This document shows positions 1 to 8,800 of a stretch of DNA of 64,000 bases, in pieces. Both the position numbers and the translations under genes were made by a program. The first letter of the stretch is position 1; each line of letters starts with the position of its first letter. The notes under the pieces were generated by a model. It made no database searches, had not been told where the DNA came from, and worked only from the letters and a program-made list of their open reading frames with translations. Source of the DNA: an uncultured Myxococcales bacterium (GTDB lineage Bacteria > Myxococcota_A > UBA9042 > DTJE01). The DNA lies in assembly GCA_903847405.1 (NCBI GenBank), contig CAINDP010000034.1, positions 1 through 64,000 of the forward strand, read 5' to 3'.

Positions 1-366
1 CCATCCAGGGAGCCCGCGGATGAACCGACACCCCCCCCTGCCGGGGGCCTACAGGCCGTCGCTTCGCTCCGGAGCCCCAGATACATTTCCTGGTGAGGCA
101 ACGAATCCTGCTTCAGATACTTTTTTACTTGACGCAACGGGCATCCTGCGCGGTCCGCGACGGGTTTGACAGGGGCCTCGCGTTGGCCTATCAAGGTCTG
201 CAGCAGCAAGCAAACCAGGGTGGCCGGATCGTGTTGCCGACCCATCTCCTCACGCCCCCCCACCAGGGGGTCGAGCCGTCCGGCCCTGCCGAAGGCGTCC
301 TTCTGGCCGGACGGTTGACGGCGGAGTGAGGACCGGGGATGCTCCCACGGACAACGAGGAGCTCCC
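1..366. other. Gene-free left edge
   Basis: No convincing gene was found before the transporter start. A C-run followed by a G-run near 30-50 could be the remains of a terminator of a gene outside the window, but pairing is imperfect. The part from about 160 holds a candidate promoter, listed separately. Short open frames here have no family resemblance and no ribosome-binding site, so they are left out. Confidence 0.5.
166..194 (+). promoter_or_regulatory. Candidate sigma-70 promoter for POT transporter
   Basis: A perfect TTGACA at 166-171 is followed after 17 bases by TATCAA at 189-194, a 4/6 match to the -10 consensus. The start codon is at 367, so the leader would be about 165 nt, longer than usual. 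Sequence match only. Confidence 0.4.
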
Positions 367-1698
367 ATGACCGCCGCGCCCCAGCATCCCGAACGCCCCG
401 GCTTCTTCCGGCGCTTCCCGCGCAACTTCTGGGTCGTCATCCTGATGGAGTTCTTCGAGCGCGGTTCGTACTACGGCGTCATGTCGGTCCTGGCCGTCTA
501 CCTGGGCGACACGGCCCGCGGCGGCGTGCTGGGCCTGCCGGAACACTCCGTCGGCAGCCTGCTGGGCATCATCACGCCGATGCTGTACCTGCTGCCCATC
601 CTCAGCGGCGCGCTGGCCGAACGCTTCGGGTACCGGCGCATGCTGATGATCGCCTTCACGCTGCTGGCCACCGGCTACGCCCTGATCCCGATGGCGACCG
701 GGGAGACTGCCGTCTTCGCGGCGCTGGTGGTCATGGCGCTGGGCGCCGGCACCTTCAAGCCCATCCCGTCGGGCTCCATCGCGCGCATCACCACCCCGTC
801 GAACTCGACGCAGGCCTTCGGCATCTTCTACTGGACGATCAACCTGGGCGCCTTCCTGGTGCCGCTGTTCCTGGTCGGCTGGCTGAAGGCGATCAACTGG
901 ACCTACGTGTTCCTGATGGCGTCGGTGGGCACGGGCCTGATGCTGCTGCCCGTGATCGCCCTGTTCAAGGAGCCGCCCCGCCCGGAAAACCGCAAGTCCC
1001 TGGGCGAGGTCCTGGCCGGCGCGGCCCTGGTCCTGCGGGACTGGCGCTTCGTGCTGATGATCGTGATCTACTCGGGCTTCTGGATCCTGTACTTCCAGAT
1101 GTTCCACACGGTGCTGTGGTACCTGAAGGACTACGTGGACATGGCCCCCGTGGAATCGGTCGTGAACGGCGCCCTGGCCCTGGTGGGCATCACGATGGCG
1201 TTCAAGTTCGACGTCGAGCACGTGACCGTCATCAACGCCGGCACGATCATCCTGCTGCAACTGGTCGTGTCCCGCCTGGTCGCGAACACCCGCGCCCTGC
1301 CCACGATGGTGGTCGGCATCGCCATGGCCACCTGCGGCATGGGGCTGCTGGCGTTTTCCAGCCACGCGGCGTTCTTCATCCTGGGGATCTTCGTGTTTTC
1401 CGTGGGCGAAATGACCACGCATCCGAAGTTCATTTCCTACGTGGGCCTGATCGCGCCCGACGACAAGAAGGCGTTGTACATGGGCTACATGTTCCTGTAC
1501 GGCGTGCTGGGCAGTTCCATCGGCGGGTTCATCGGCGGGTATGGGTACGAGCATTTCGTGAAGCAGAACAACGATCCGCAGACGTTGTGGCTGCTGTTCG
1601 CCTGCATCGGTGTCGCGACCATCGTGGGGTTGCTGGTGTTCGACCGGTTCGTCGCGCCGGCGAACGCGCAGGGAAAGGCGCGCGAGAACGCAGCCTAG
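367..1698 (+). CDS. POT/PTR2-family proton-coupled peptide transporter
   Basis: A 443-residue polytopic inner-membrane protein of the major facilitator superfamily, probably a proton-driven di/tripeptide importer. The first helix contains MEFFERGSYYG, which fits the ExxER(F)xYYG signature of proton-dependent oligopeptide transporters. About a dozen hydrophobic segments follow, with a loop near residues 215-220 between the two halves. Family members are usually 450-500 residues, so this is slightly short but looks complete. The ATG has GAGGAG just upstream. It stands alone and converges on holA, with only 16 bases between the two stop codons. The substrate is inferred from family; a nitrate or other solute cannot be excluded. 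Confidence 0.8.
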   Translation: MTAAPQHPERPGFFRRFPRNFWVVILMEFFERGSYYGVMSVLAVYLGDTARGGVLGLPEHSVGSLLGIITPMLYLLPILSGALAERFGYRRMLMIAFTLLATGYALIPMATGETAVFAALVVMALGAGTFKPIPSGSIARITTPSNSTQAFGIFYWTINLGAFLVPLFLVGWLKAINWTYVFLMASVGTGLMLLPVIALFKEPPRPENRKSLGEVLAGAALVLRDWRFVLMIVIYSGFWILYFQMFHTVLWYLKDYVDMAPVESVVNGALALVGITMAFKFDVEHVTVINAGTIILLQLVVSRLVANTRALPTMVVGIAMATCGMGLLAFSSHAAFFILGIFVFSVGEMTTHPKFISYVGLIAPDDKKALYMGYMFLYGVLGSSIGGFIGGYGYEHFVKQNNDPQTLWLLFACIGVATIVGLLVFDRFVAPANAQGKARENAA

Positions 1699-1714
1699 GC
1701 GAGTCGCGCGCTGA

Positions 1715-2752
1715 TCATGCCCGCCCCTTCTTCCCGCCGACGATCAGGCCGGCCAGCAGATCGACGATGAGGGGCTCGGGGCCCGCGCTGCCCTTCTTGA
1801 TGCGGATTTCCGCCGCCGGGGCCGCCTTCAGGAAGGTATCCAGTTCTGCGGCCTGATAGCGGGCGGCGCCGCGCTTCGTCATGTCCCACTTGAAATCGTG
1901 CTTCAGGCCCAGGCGCTCCATGGACTCGCTGGAACTGGCGCCACGGGCCACCAGCGCCTGCGCCGTCCGCAAGGTTCGGACTTGCCGAACGATCTTGTGG
2001 TACAGCGAGATGGCTTCGCCCCGGGCGTCCCGTGCGTCCTCCAGTTCCCGCACCGCGATCTTCACCGCCTTGCCCAGATCCCGTTCCGAAACGGCGTCCT
2101 GCAGGTCCCAGGGCGCGGGCCGGCGCGACCGCTGGACCAGCCCGACCAGGTCGGCCTCGGTGACCCGACCGCCCTTCCCGGCAAACTCGACCAGCAGGTG
2201 CATCGCTGCATCCAGCGCCGCCCGGTCCGTGCCCACCAGGTCCAGCAGCGCGTCCTGCGTCCTCCCGTCCATCCCGATGCCGGCCTCGCGGGTCGCCTGG
2301 GAAATCAGGGCCTGGATCTGCCGGTCCTTCAGCGTCGCCGGGACGATGACCAGGCCGATCGCCGTGACCTTCGTCGCCAGCGCGCTCTTGGCCGCCTTCC
2401 CTTCCGCGAAGAACAGGACGCGCAGGTGCGGAGCGGGCGAATCCAGGAAACCCACCAGAGCGGGGGGGGGCTTGGCGCCGCTGCCCACGTTGGTGATTGC
2501 GACGACGGTGCCCTCGCCGAACAGCGGCGCGTCGGAGGCCATCGCCGCCAGCCGGGACCACGCGTCGGTCTTGGCGCCCTCGGCGTCCAGGCGCACGATG
2601 GAAACTGGCGAGGCGGTGCGTTTCAGGTCCGCGGCCATCGCCTCGATCAGGCCTTCGCGAACCGCGTCGTCCCCTCCGGCAACCAGCACCGCGGCGGCAT
2701 CACCGCCCTTTTCCAGCACGCGCCGAAGGTCCTCGACTTCCGCGATCGTCAC
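1715..2752 (-). CDS. holA: DNA polymerase III subunit delta
   Basis: A 345-residue clamp-loader delta subunit, the wrench that opens the beta sliding clamp during replication. The N-terminal third resembles a RecA/AAA-type fold without a working Walker A, as is normal for delta. The middle carries the typical run ending in an alpha-helical domain with YHKIVRQVRTL (around residue 255), the conserved HolA C-terminal collar region. Length matches the family (about 330-350). The start is GTG with GGAG some 7 bases upstream. It is transcribed away from the methyltransferase, with a REP-like variant in the gap between them. Confidence 0.85.
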   Translation of the reverse strand: MTIAEVEDLRRVLEKGGDAAAVLVAGGDDAVREGLIEAMAADLKRTASPVSIVRLDAEGAKTDAWSRLAAMASDAPLFGEGTVVAITNVGSGAKPPPALVGFLDSPAPHLRVLFFAEGKAAKSALATKVTAIGLVIVPATLKDRQIQALISQATREAGIGMDGRTQDALLDLVGTDRAALDAAMHLLVEFAGKGGRVTEADLVGLVQRSRRPAPWDLQDAVSERDLGKAVKIAVRELEDARDARGEAISLYHKIVRQVRTLRTAQALVARGASSSESMERLGLKHDFKWDMTKRGAARYQAAELDTFLKAAPAAEIRIKKGSAGPEPLIVDLLAGLIVGGKKGRA

Positions 2753-2824
2753 AGGTCCGCTCCACCCTTTCGGTCCGCGCCGATCATCGTCTGGTCGGGG
2801 TCACGGGTCAACGGCGGAGCCACC

Positions 2825-2852
2825 GAAAAGGGTGACTGTCCCACTTTCCCGC
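2825..2852. repeat. Variant REP-like element (TGACTGTCCCA core)
   Basis: GAAAAGGGTGACTGTCCCAC followed by TTTCCCGC resembles the GGTGTCTGTCCCC element seen elsewhere in the window: A-rich left flank, TGTCCC core, TTTCCC right flank. The inverted repeat is weaker than in the other copies. It lies between the methyltransferase stop and the holA start. Confidence 0.45.
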
Positions 2853-2905
2853 TGCGGCCAGGGCCGTCTCTTCAAGTCCGCGGAACTTCGGCTTTCCCGG
2901 GAGCT

Positions 2906-3568
2906 TCACTTCACGGCCTCGACCAGTCGCAGGGACGGCACCAGCGGCAGCACGGGGATCGCCGCCACCCCGTCCAGACGCAGACCGGCCTCCACCACCA
3001 TGCGTTCGAGTTCCCGGCTGGAGTGGAACGTCGCAGGTCCGGTCGCCAGCGCGATGGCGCGCAGGCAGGCCGAATCCCACCAGGATTCGGTACACACCTG
3101 CGCCAGGAACAGGCGGCCACCCGGACGCAACAGATCCCGGATGCGGGCCAGGAACACCTGGGGATTCCGCACATAGGGGAAGGCGTGGGTCGAAACCACG
3201 GCATCGAACCCGCCCTGGGCCTCGCTCGAATTGTTCCCTTCCAGCAGAACCTCGTCCGGCACATCGTCAACGGTGCCCAGCAGGTAGGCGACGTGGGGAT
3301 GGGCGTAATCGGCGCGGGCGCGGTGGATCATCGCGCCCGTGGGATCGACGCCGACGACCCGGACGTCGGGAAGGCGCTCCGCCAGTGCCACGGCCAGTTG
3401 ACCGATCCCGCACCCCGCGTCGAGGATGCGCCGGGCGCCTGGACACGCCTCGGCGACCCGTTTCACGACGAGGTCCCGCGTCGGCTTCAGGCTGAAAGGC
3501 TGTGAAACAAGGTATTCGTATCGCGGAGCCCAGAACTCCCACGCGGACAGATGCCGACTCCCCATCAT
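2906..3568 (-). CDS. Class I SAM-dependent methyltransferase
   Basis: A 220-residue Rossmann-fold methyltransferase. Motif I is ILDAGCGIGQLA (around residue 48), followed by the acidic residue in VVGVDPTG that binds the SAM ribose, and FDAVVSTHAFPYV with LRPGGRLFLAQV as motifs IV-V. The reading frame extends 62 codons further upstream, but the ATG at 3568 has AGGAGG at the right distance and begins the conserved part, so it was chosen. A second ATG follows directly at 3565. Substrate unknown; the UbiE/type 11 subfamily acts on small molecules, and nothing nearby identifies one. Confidence 0.75.
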   Translation of the reverse strand: MMGSRHLSAWEFWAPRYEYLVSQPFSLKPTRDLVVKRVAEACPGARRILDAGCGIGQLAVALAERLPDVRVVGVDPTGAMIHRARADYAHPHVAYLLGTVDDVPDEVLLEGNNSSEAQGGFDAVVSTHAFPYVRNPQVFLARIRDLLRPGGRLFLAQVCTESWWDSACLRAIALATGPATFHSSRELERMVVEAGLRLDGVAAIPVLPLVPSLRLVEAVK

Positions 3569-3750
3569 GACAGCCTCCTCCCTCCCTGCCGTCCGCAGGG
3601 GGCGCCCGGGAATCCCGCTTCCGGCGGCGACATCGATGGTCGCACGAAAGATCCGGAAGTACCGGTGCCGGCAATATGATGTCGTTGAAGTTTCACGGGG
3701 GAACCGGGCAGCACCAACGGGTGCGACCGCCGGAAATGCCCTGACCCGGA

Positions 3751-4512
3751 TCACGTCGCGCGATCACCGCCCGTCTTCCAGGTGTCGCTTTCGATCACGC
3801 CGTCCACGATCGCGACGATCCGATCGCACCGGTTCGCCAGGCGCAGGTCGTGGGTCACGATGACGAAGGCGCCACGGAACTCCCGGTTGAATTCCCGCAG
3901 GAGGTCGAACACCTGGTCCGCCGCGTGGGTGTCCAGGTTGCCGGTGGGCTCGTCCGCCAGGACCAGCGGCGGGTGCATCGCCAGCGCCCGCGCAACGGCG
4001 ACACGCTGCTGCTGGCCGCCCGACAGGTCCGACGCCCGGGCCGTGATCTTGTCCTCCAGGCCCACGCGCACCAGCAGTTGCCGGGCCCGCTCGCGCATCT
4101 CGTCGTCCGGCGATCCCCGGTGGACCAGCAGCGGCATCATCACGTTTTCCAGCGTGGTGAACGCCGGCAGCAGGTGGTGGTGCTGGAACACGAAGCCGAT
4201 CTTTTCGCCCCGGAACCGCGTCAGGCCGGCATCATTCAGCGTGGACGTGTCGGTGCCGTCCAGGAAGATGCGCCCGGAGGTGGGACGGTCCAGCAGGCCG
4301 ACCAGGTTCAGCAGCGTGCTCTTGCCCGCTCCGGACGGTCCCACCATCGCCACGAACTCGCCCGGGTTCACGACGAGGTCGATGCCGTGGAGCACCTCGG
4401 TGATCACTTTCTTGCCGAAGGACTTGCGCACACCCTCCAGGCGCAGGATCGGCCCGACGGATGCCGCGGTCGCCGGCCCCTCGCCCGTCGGCAGTTCGTT
4501 CGGGTCAGCCAT
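3751..4512 (-). CDS. ABC transporter ATP-binding protein (LolD/MacB type)
   Basis: A 253-residue ATPase that powers the adjacent permease. Walker A is GPSGAGKST (about residue 59), the signature is [15 protein letters not shown], and Walker B is [12 protein letters not shown], the form typical of LolD/MacB/FtsE proteins; the switch histidine is in VTHDLRLA. Its start overlaps the end of the permease gene by 8 bases, so the two are probably translationally coupled. It is the last gene of the operon MarR-adaptor-permease-ATPase. LolCDE lipoprotein release is an alternative role, but a linked HlyD-type adaptor argues for MacAB-like export. Confidence 0.88.
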   Translation of the reverse strand: MADPNELPTGEGPATAASVGPILRLEGVRKSFGKKVITEVLHGIDLVVNPGEFVAMVGPSGAGKSTLLNLVGLLDRPTSGRIFLDGTDTSTLNDAGLTRFRGEKIGFVFQHHHLLPAFTTLENVMMPLLVHRGSPDDEMRERARQLLVRVGLEDKITARASDLSGGQQQRVAVARALAMHPPLVLADEPTGNLDTHAADQVFDLLREFNREFRGAFVIVTHDLRLANRCDRIVAIVDGVIESDTWKTGGDRAT

Positions 4513-5722
4513 ACCGAATCACCTCTGCGGGGTCCAGGCGCGCGGCCCGGCGAGCCGGTGCGACCGCGGCCACCATGCCCACCACGGTCGCCATGGCCGA
4601 CGCCGCGGCGAACCGCGTCCAGGTCAGGTCCACGGGGAAGATCGGCGAACCGTCCGGGGCCACCGCCATGCTGCGGAAGCCGACGGCCAGCACCGCACCC
4701 AGGGCGCACCCCAGGGCCGAACCCACCAGGCCCAGCAGCGCGCCCTGCAGCAGGAAGATCGCCATGGTCTGCCGGGTGGACGTGCCGATGGCCTTCAGGA
4801 TGCCGATTTCCCGGGACTTCTGGACGACCGCGACGACCAGCACCGAGGCGATGCCCAGCGCCACGGCCAGCACCACGAAGAACTGGATCATCCAGGAGGA
4901 CATGTTCTGGGACTTCAGGCCCACCAGCAAAGGCCGGTTGATGTCCATCCACGTTTCCGCGACCAGGCCCGTCCGGTCCGTGATGTCCGCCGCCATCCGG
5001 TCCGCGTCGAAGATGCTGTCCACTCGGACCTCGATGCTGGTGATGCCGTCCTCCAGGTTCAGCAGCGTCTGGGCGTTCCGGATCGATGCCAGGACCCAGC
5101 GCTCGTTCAGGTCCTTGGCGCCCAGGTCGAACAGCCCGCCCACCGTGAACACGTCGGATCGTCCGCCTTCGGTGACCAGGCGCACCTTGTCGCCGATCCC
5201 CAGGCCCAGGTCCCGGGCCAGTCCCACGCCCAGCACGACGTCGTTGCCGTCCAGCCGGAACCGGCCGCCCTTCAGACGCCCCGTGATGTTCACGATCCGG
5301 TCGAAGCGATCAGTGTCCACGCCCCGCAACGCCACGGCCTTGCTGACGTCGCCCTTCACCACGAACGCCGCGCCGGCCGCGATGGGCGACGTCGCGACGA
5401 CACCGGGCACCCGCTCGATGCGGGTCAGGTTCAGGGGCCAGTCCGGCAGCGTCCGGGTCCGCACCGCCACCTTTTCCACCCGGGCCGCGACGGCCGCTTC
5501 ACCCTCCGCCACCATGCGCCGGGCGGTTTCGTCCTGGGGTCGGACGACCACGTGGGGCTGGCTGCCCAGGGTGTTGGCGACCAGGCTGGTCTGGAGGCCC
5601 GAGATCAGCGCCGACAGGAACACGATGACCGCCACCCCCACGGCGACGCCCGCCAGCGTCAGCAGCGTCTGGAAGCGGCCCTCGCGCAGGAAGCGCAGGG
5701 AAACGATCACCTCGAAGCGCAT
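4505..5722 (-). CDS. ABC transporter permease, MacB/FtsX type
   Basis: A 405-residue inner-membrane permease. One transmembrane helix near residues 15-40 is followed by a periplasmic MacB-PCD-like domain of about 230 residues. Three more helices lie between about 275 and 400, the usual FtsX/MacB arrangement. It lacks the fused ATPase of true MacB; the ATPase is the next gene. It begins 9 bases after the adaptor stop, with AGGG upstream of the ATG. With the adaptor it would form a mechanotransmission-type exporter of a drug, peptide or lipid. The substrate is not visible in the sequence. Confidence 0.85.
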   Translation of the reverse strand: MRFEVIVSLRFLREGRFQTLLTLAGVAVGVAVIVFLSALISGLQTSLVANTLGSQPHVVVRPQDETARRMVAEGEAAVAARVEKVAVRTRTLPDWPLNLTRIERVPGVVATSPIAAGAAFVVKGDVSKAVALRGVDTDRFDRIVNITGRLKGGRFRLDGNDVVLGVGLARDLGLGIGDKVRLVTEGGRSDVFTVGGLFDLGAKDLNERWVLASIRNAQTLLNLEDGITSIEVRVDSIFDADRMAADITDRTGLVAETWMDINRPLLVGLKSQNMSSWMIQFFVVLAVALGIASVLVVAVVQKSREIGILKAIGTSTRQTMAIFLLQGALLGLVGSALGCALGAVLAVGFRSMAVAPDGSPIFPVDLTWTRFAAASAMATVVGMVAAVAPARRAARLDPAEVIRYG

Positions 5723-5731
5723 GCATCCACC

Positions 5732-6946
5732 CTACTCGCGAACCGCCCGGACCCGCTGGCCGGCCTTCAGGCGCAGGCCGTCCCCCGACACGACGTCCTC
5801 GCCCACGACCACGCCTTCCACGACCTCGACCCGGTCCTCGCCGCGCAGGCCCAGGCGCACGTCCCGACGCTCCAGCCGACCGTCCCGGACGGCCAGCACC
5901 CAGGGCCGCGCCCCGGCCACCTCGTGCACGGCCGTTTCGGGCAGAACCAGCGCGGATTCGCGCCGCTCCGCCACGACCTCCACCGAAACCGTCATGTCGG
6001 GCCGCAGGAAGTCCGGCGGCGCCGGCAGCGACAGGTGCACCTCGACCGTTCCCCGCAGGCGATCCACGGCGGGCAGGATCCGTGCAACCCGTGCCGGGAA
6101 GGTCCGCCCCGGGAACGCGTCGGCCGATGCCACGGCGTCCTGCCCTTCCCGCAGCAGGTTCAGGTTCTTTTCATCCGGCTGGACGACCAGGTAGGACGCC
6201 CCGTCGGTGGCCAGCCCCAGCAGCGCGGCGCCGGGCAGGACCACGTCGCCGGGTTCCACGTTCCGGGCCAGGATCGTCCCGTCGGCAGGCGCCAGGATCC
6301 GCGTCTGCGCCAGGCGCGCCGAAGCCGACTCCACGTTCGCCCGGGCCATGTCCACGGCCGCAATCGCCGCCCGGGACTCCGCCCCTGCCGCCGTGCCCGA
6401 ACCCGCCGCCTGGGATCGGGCCGCCGCGTGCCGGGCACGCGCCTGCTCCACCAGCATCCTCGCCTGGTCCAGTTCGTCCCCGGTCGAGGCCCCGGCCGCC
6501 GCCAGGGAGGATGTCCGGGTGAACCGCAGTTCGGCGAGGTCCAGCGCCGCCTTGGCCTGCCGCTGATCCTCCGACGCCACCCGCCCCGTGATCCCCCGGA
6601 CCTGGTCGCTGCGGGCCAGGGCCTGCTGCAACGCCGCACCGGCCTGGGCCAGCGCCGCGCCCGCCTCCCGGTCCTCCAGGCGCACCAGCACCGCGCCGGC
6701 CTTCACGCGGTCGCCTTCCCGAACCGCGACCTCGACCACGCGCCCCATCGCGACCGTTCCGATCGCCACGCGCGCCGCGGCCGCCACGCGCCCGCTGACC
6801 ACCACGGTCTGCACCAGGGGCCGCTGCTGGACCACCGTCACCACGACCGAGGGCCCGCGGACCAGCACCACCACCCCGAAGGCGGCGGCGGCCAGAACCA
6901 GGCCCAGCGCAACCGATCCGCCAATGATCCAGCCACGTCGTTTCAT
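5732..6946 (-). CDS. HlyD/MacA-type periplasmic adaptor of efflux system
   Basis: A 404-residue membrane-fusion protein. One N-terminal anchor (residues 7-30) is followed by a split lipoyl domain, first half GRVVEVAVREGDRVKAG and second half GTILARNVEPGDVVLPG. Between them is a long Ala/Arg/Glu-rich alpha-hairpin of about 110 residues, followed by beta-barrel and membrane-proximal domains. The reading frame runs on 188 codons upstream, but the ATG at 6946 starts the anchor and has GGAGAG before it. It overlaps the MarR gene by ATGA, a sign of coupling. Confidence 0.85.
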   Translation of the reverse strand: MKRRGWIIGGSVALGLVLAAAAFGVVVLVRGPSVVVTVVQQRPLVQTVVVSGRVAAAARVAIGTVAMGRVVEVAVREGDRVKAGAVLVRLEDREAGAALAQAGAALQQALARSDQVRGITGRVASEDQRQAKAALDLAELRFTRTSSLAAAGASTGDELDQARMLVEQARARHAAARSQAAGSGTAAGAESRAAIAAVDMARANVESASARLAQTRILAPADGTILARNVEPGDVVLPGAALLGLATDGASYLVVQPDEKNLNLLREGQDAVASADAFPGRTFPARVARILPAVDRLRGTVEVHLSLPAPPDFLRPDMTVSVEVVAERRESALVLPETAVHEVAGARPWVLAVRDGRLERRDVRLGLRGEDRVEVVEGVVVGEDVVSGDGLRLKAGQRVRAVRE

Positions 6947-7446
6947 GGCGTCTCTCCACGGTTCCCGGCAGGGTCGAGCGACATCGACTCCCTGCCCTCC
7001 TCCGCCTGCAGCCGTTCCGCCGCTCGCCCCATGGCCTCCAGTCCCAGCCGGACCAGGTCCAGTTCCACGTCGTCCATGGTCGCCAGCAGGCGCGCCGTCC
7101 GGACGCTGCCCGCCGCCCGCAGGCGATCCGCCGTCTGGACGCCCGCATCCGTCAATCGGACCAGCACCGAGCGCCCGTCCGACGGATCCGCCTCGCGCAC
7201 GATCAGTCCCTGGACCTCCAGCCGATCGACCGTCTCGCTGACCGAGGCCTTGGTGACGTGCAGCGCCACCCCGATGGCGCCCACCCGCAGGGCCCCGGAC
7301 GCCCGCAGCAGGAACACCACCTTCAACTGGCTGGTGCCCAGTTCCGACCCCAGCCAGGCATCGGGCTCGCCCCACCCCACGGCGCGATGGACCCGTTCCT
7401 CCAGGCCCAGGATGCGGCGGATGGTGTCTTCGCGACGGCCGGACAT
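6943..7446 (-). CDS. MarR-family transcriptional regulator
   Basis: A 167-residue winged-helix regulator at the head of the efflux operon. The recognition segment lies around residues 55-85 (ALHVTKASVSETVDRLEVQG) and the wing carries DPSDGRSVLVRLTDAG, the Asp-x-Arg-Ser pattern conserved in MarR wings. Helices at both ends serve dimerisation. The ATG at 7446 is preceded by a G-rich run; an ATG 24 bases earlier is possible. First place in the operon suggests autoregulation, probably derepressed by a ligand that is also exported. This last point is inference. Confidence 0.82.
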   Translation of the reverse strand: MSGRREDTIRRILGLEERVHRAVGWGEPDAWLGSELGTSQLKVVFLLRASGALRVGAIGVALHVTKASVSETVDRLEVQGLIVREADPSDGRSVLVRLTDAGVQTADRLRAAGSVRTARLLATMDDVELDLVRLGLEAMGRAAERLQAEEGRESMSLDPAGNRGETP

Positions 7447-7464
7447 GATCCCCCCCAACGGTGC

Positions 7465-7510
7465 GGACAACTACGGTTGGTATGGTCCTCCCGAACTTTT
7501 CGGAAGTCAA
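7465..7510 (-). promoter_or_regulatory. Candidate promoter and operator of MarR/efflux operon
   Basis: On the minus strand TTGACT (7510-7505) is a plausible -35 box; no good -10 follows at 17 bases. Between it and the start codon lie a short inverted repeat CCGAA-N3-TTCGG (7491-7503) and a weak 24-base dyad bounded by GGAC and GTCC (7465-7488), either of which could bind the MarR protein. Confidence 0.3.
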
Positions 7511-7534
7511 CGTGGTGTCGCGGGGATCCGTTGC

Positions 7535-8791
7535 TCAGTGCGGAGATGCGGGGCGCTCGCGGTGCGGCGTCGCGGGGCTGTTCCGGCCGGCCGCGACCTG
7601 CCGCGGCCCTCCCAGGATCCGGGCGCGCACCCGCGGCGTCGCGGGCACGGGTTCCGCCTCCCCCTCCGTCGCCACCCGTCGTTCGATCGGAACGAACGGT
7701 CGCGCCGGAACACCGACATAGAAGGACATGGGCCGGATCAGGCGGTTGTCGGCGGCCTGCTCCAGGATGTGGGCCGTCCATCCCACGACACGCCCCATCA
7801 CGAAGATCGGCGTGAACTGGGCCGGCGCGAATCCCATCAGGGCGTACATGGGGCCGGTTTCGAAGTCGAGGTTCGGGTGGATGCCCTTTTCCTCGCGCAT
7901 CGCCTCCCGCAGGACGTCCCCGATGGCATGCCAGCGGTCGTTGCCCACGATCGCGGCCACGCGCCGCCCCCAGGCCGCGGCCAGCGGCACCCGGGAATCG
8001 CCGTTCCGGTAGACCCGGTGTCCAAAGCCCATGATCTTGCGATGTTCGGACAGCCTCGCCTTCAGCCAGGTCCGCGCGTTTTCCGGCGATCCCACCTGGG
8101 CCAGATCCACGATGACCGCCTCGTTGGCGCCGCCGTGCAGCGCCCCCTTCAGCGCCGCGATCCCCGCGGTGACCGCCCCGTGCAGGTCCGCCATCGTCGA
8201 CGTGACGACCCGCGCGGCGAAGGTGGACGCGTTGAACCCGTGCTCGGCGTACAGGATCAGCGCGACCTCGAACGCCTTCACGATGTCCGGATGCGGCACG
8301 CGACCGAAGGTCATCCAGAACACGTTTTCGGCCAGCGACAGGTCCGATCGCGGCGGGATCGGGGCCAGGCCCTGCCGCGCCCGCGCATCGACGGCCACGA
8401 TGGTCGGGATCCGCGCCAGCAGGTCCAGGGTCTGCCGCCGCTGCGATTCGACGTCGTGCGCCACGGGGACGCTGAGGCCCAGGTACGACACCGCGGTCCG
8501 CAGGACGTCCATCGGGTGGGACCCCGCCGGGCTGTGCTGCAGCAGGAACAGCAGGTCGTCCGGCAGCGCCCGCCTCTTGCGTTCCACTGCCTGGAACGCC
8601 TTCAGTTGCGCCCGGGTCGGCAGTTCCCCGTACCACAGCAGGTACGCCACCTCCTCGAACCCGCAGCGCTCGGCCAGCTCCGTGACCGGGTATCCACGAT
8701 ACGTCAGCGTCTGGGTCGCAGGATCCATGCGGGACACGGCCGTCTTGTCGGCGATGACGCCTTCCAGCCCCTTGCGAATATCGGGTTCCAT
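7535..8791 (-). CDS. prpC: 2-methylcitrate/citrate synthase
   Basis: A 418-residue type II-like citrate synthase. It shows LLWYGELPT near residue 52, EHGFNASTFAARV around 187, GALHGGANE with its catalytic His near 220, and MGFGHRVY with the second His near 260. The EHGxNASTFAARV form and the neighbouring prpD favour 2-methylcitrate synthase, which joins propionyl-CoA and oxaloacetate; citrate synthase is the alternative. It starts 9 bases after prpD with AGGAG before the ATG. After the usual family end (VPIER) there are about 45 extra Pro/Ala/Arg-rich residues with no recognisable domain. Confidence 0.82.
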   Translation of the reverse strand: MEPDIRKGLEGVIADKTAVSRMDPATQTLTYRGYPVTELAERCGFEEVAYLLWYGELPTRAQLKAFQAVERKRRALPDDLLFLLQHSPAGSHPMDVLRTAVSYLGLSVPVAHDVESQRRQTLDLLARIPTIVAVDARARQGLAPIPPRSDLSLAENVFWMTFGRVPHPDIVKAFEVALILYAEHGFNASTFAARVVTSTMADLHGAVTAGIAALKGALHGGANEAVIVDLAQVGSPENARTWLKARLSEHRKIMGFGHRVYRNGDSRVPLAAAWGRRVAAIVGNDRWHAIGDVLREAMREEKGIHPNLDFETGPMYALMGFAPAQFTPIFVMGRVVGWTAHILEQAADNRLIRPMSFYVGVPARPFVPIERRVATEGEAEPVPATPRVRARILGGPRQVAAGRNSPATPHRERPASPH

Positions 8792-8800
8792 CAGGTTCTC

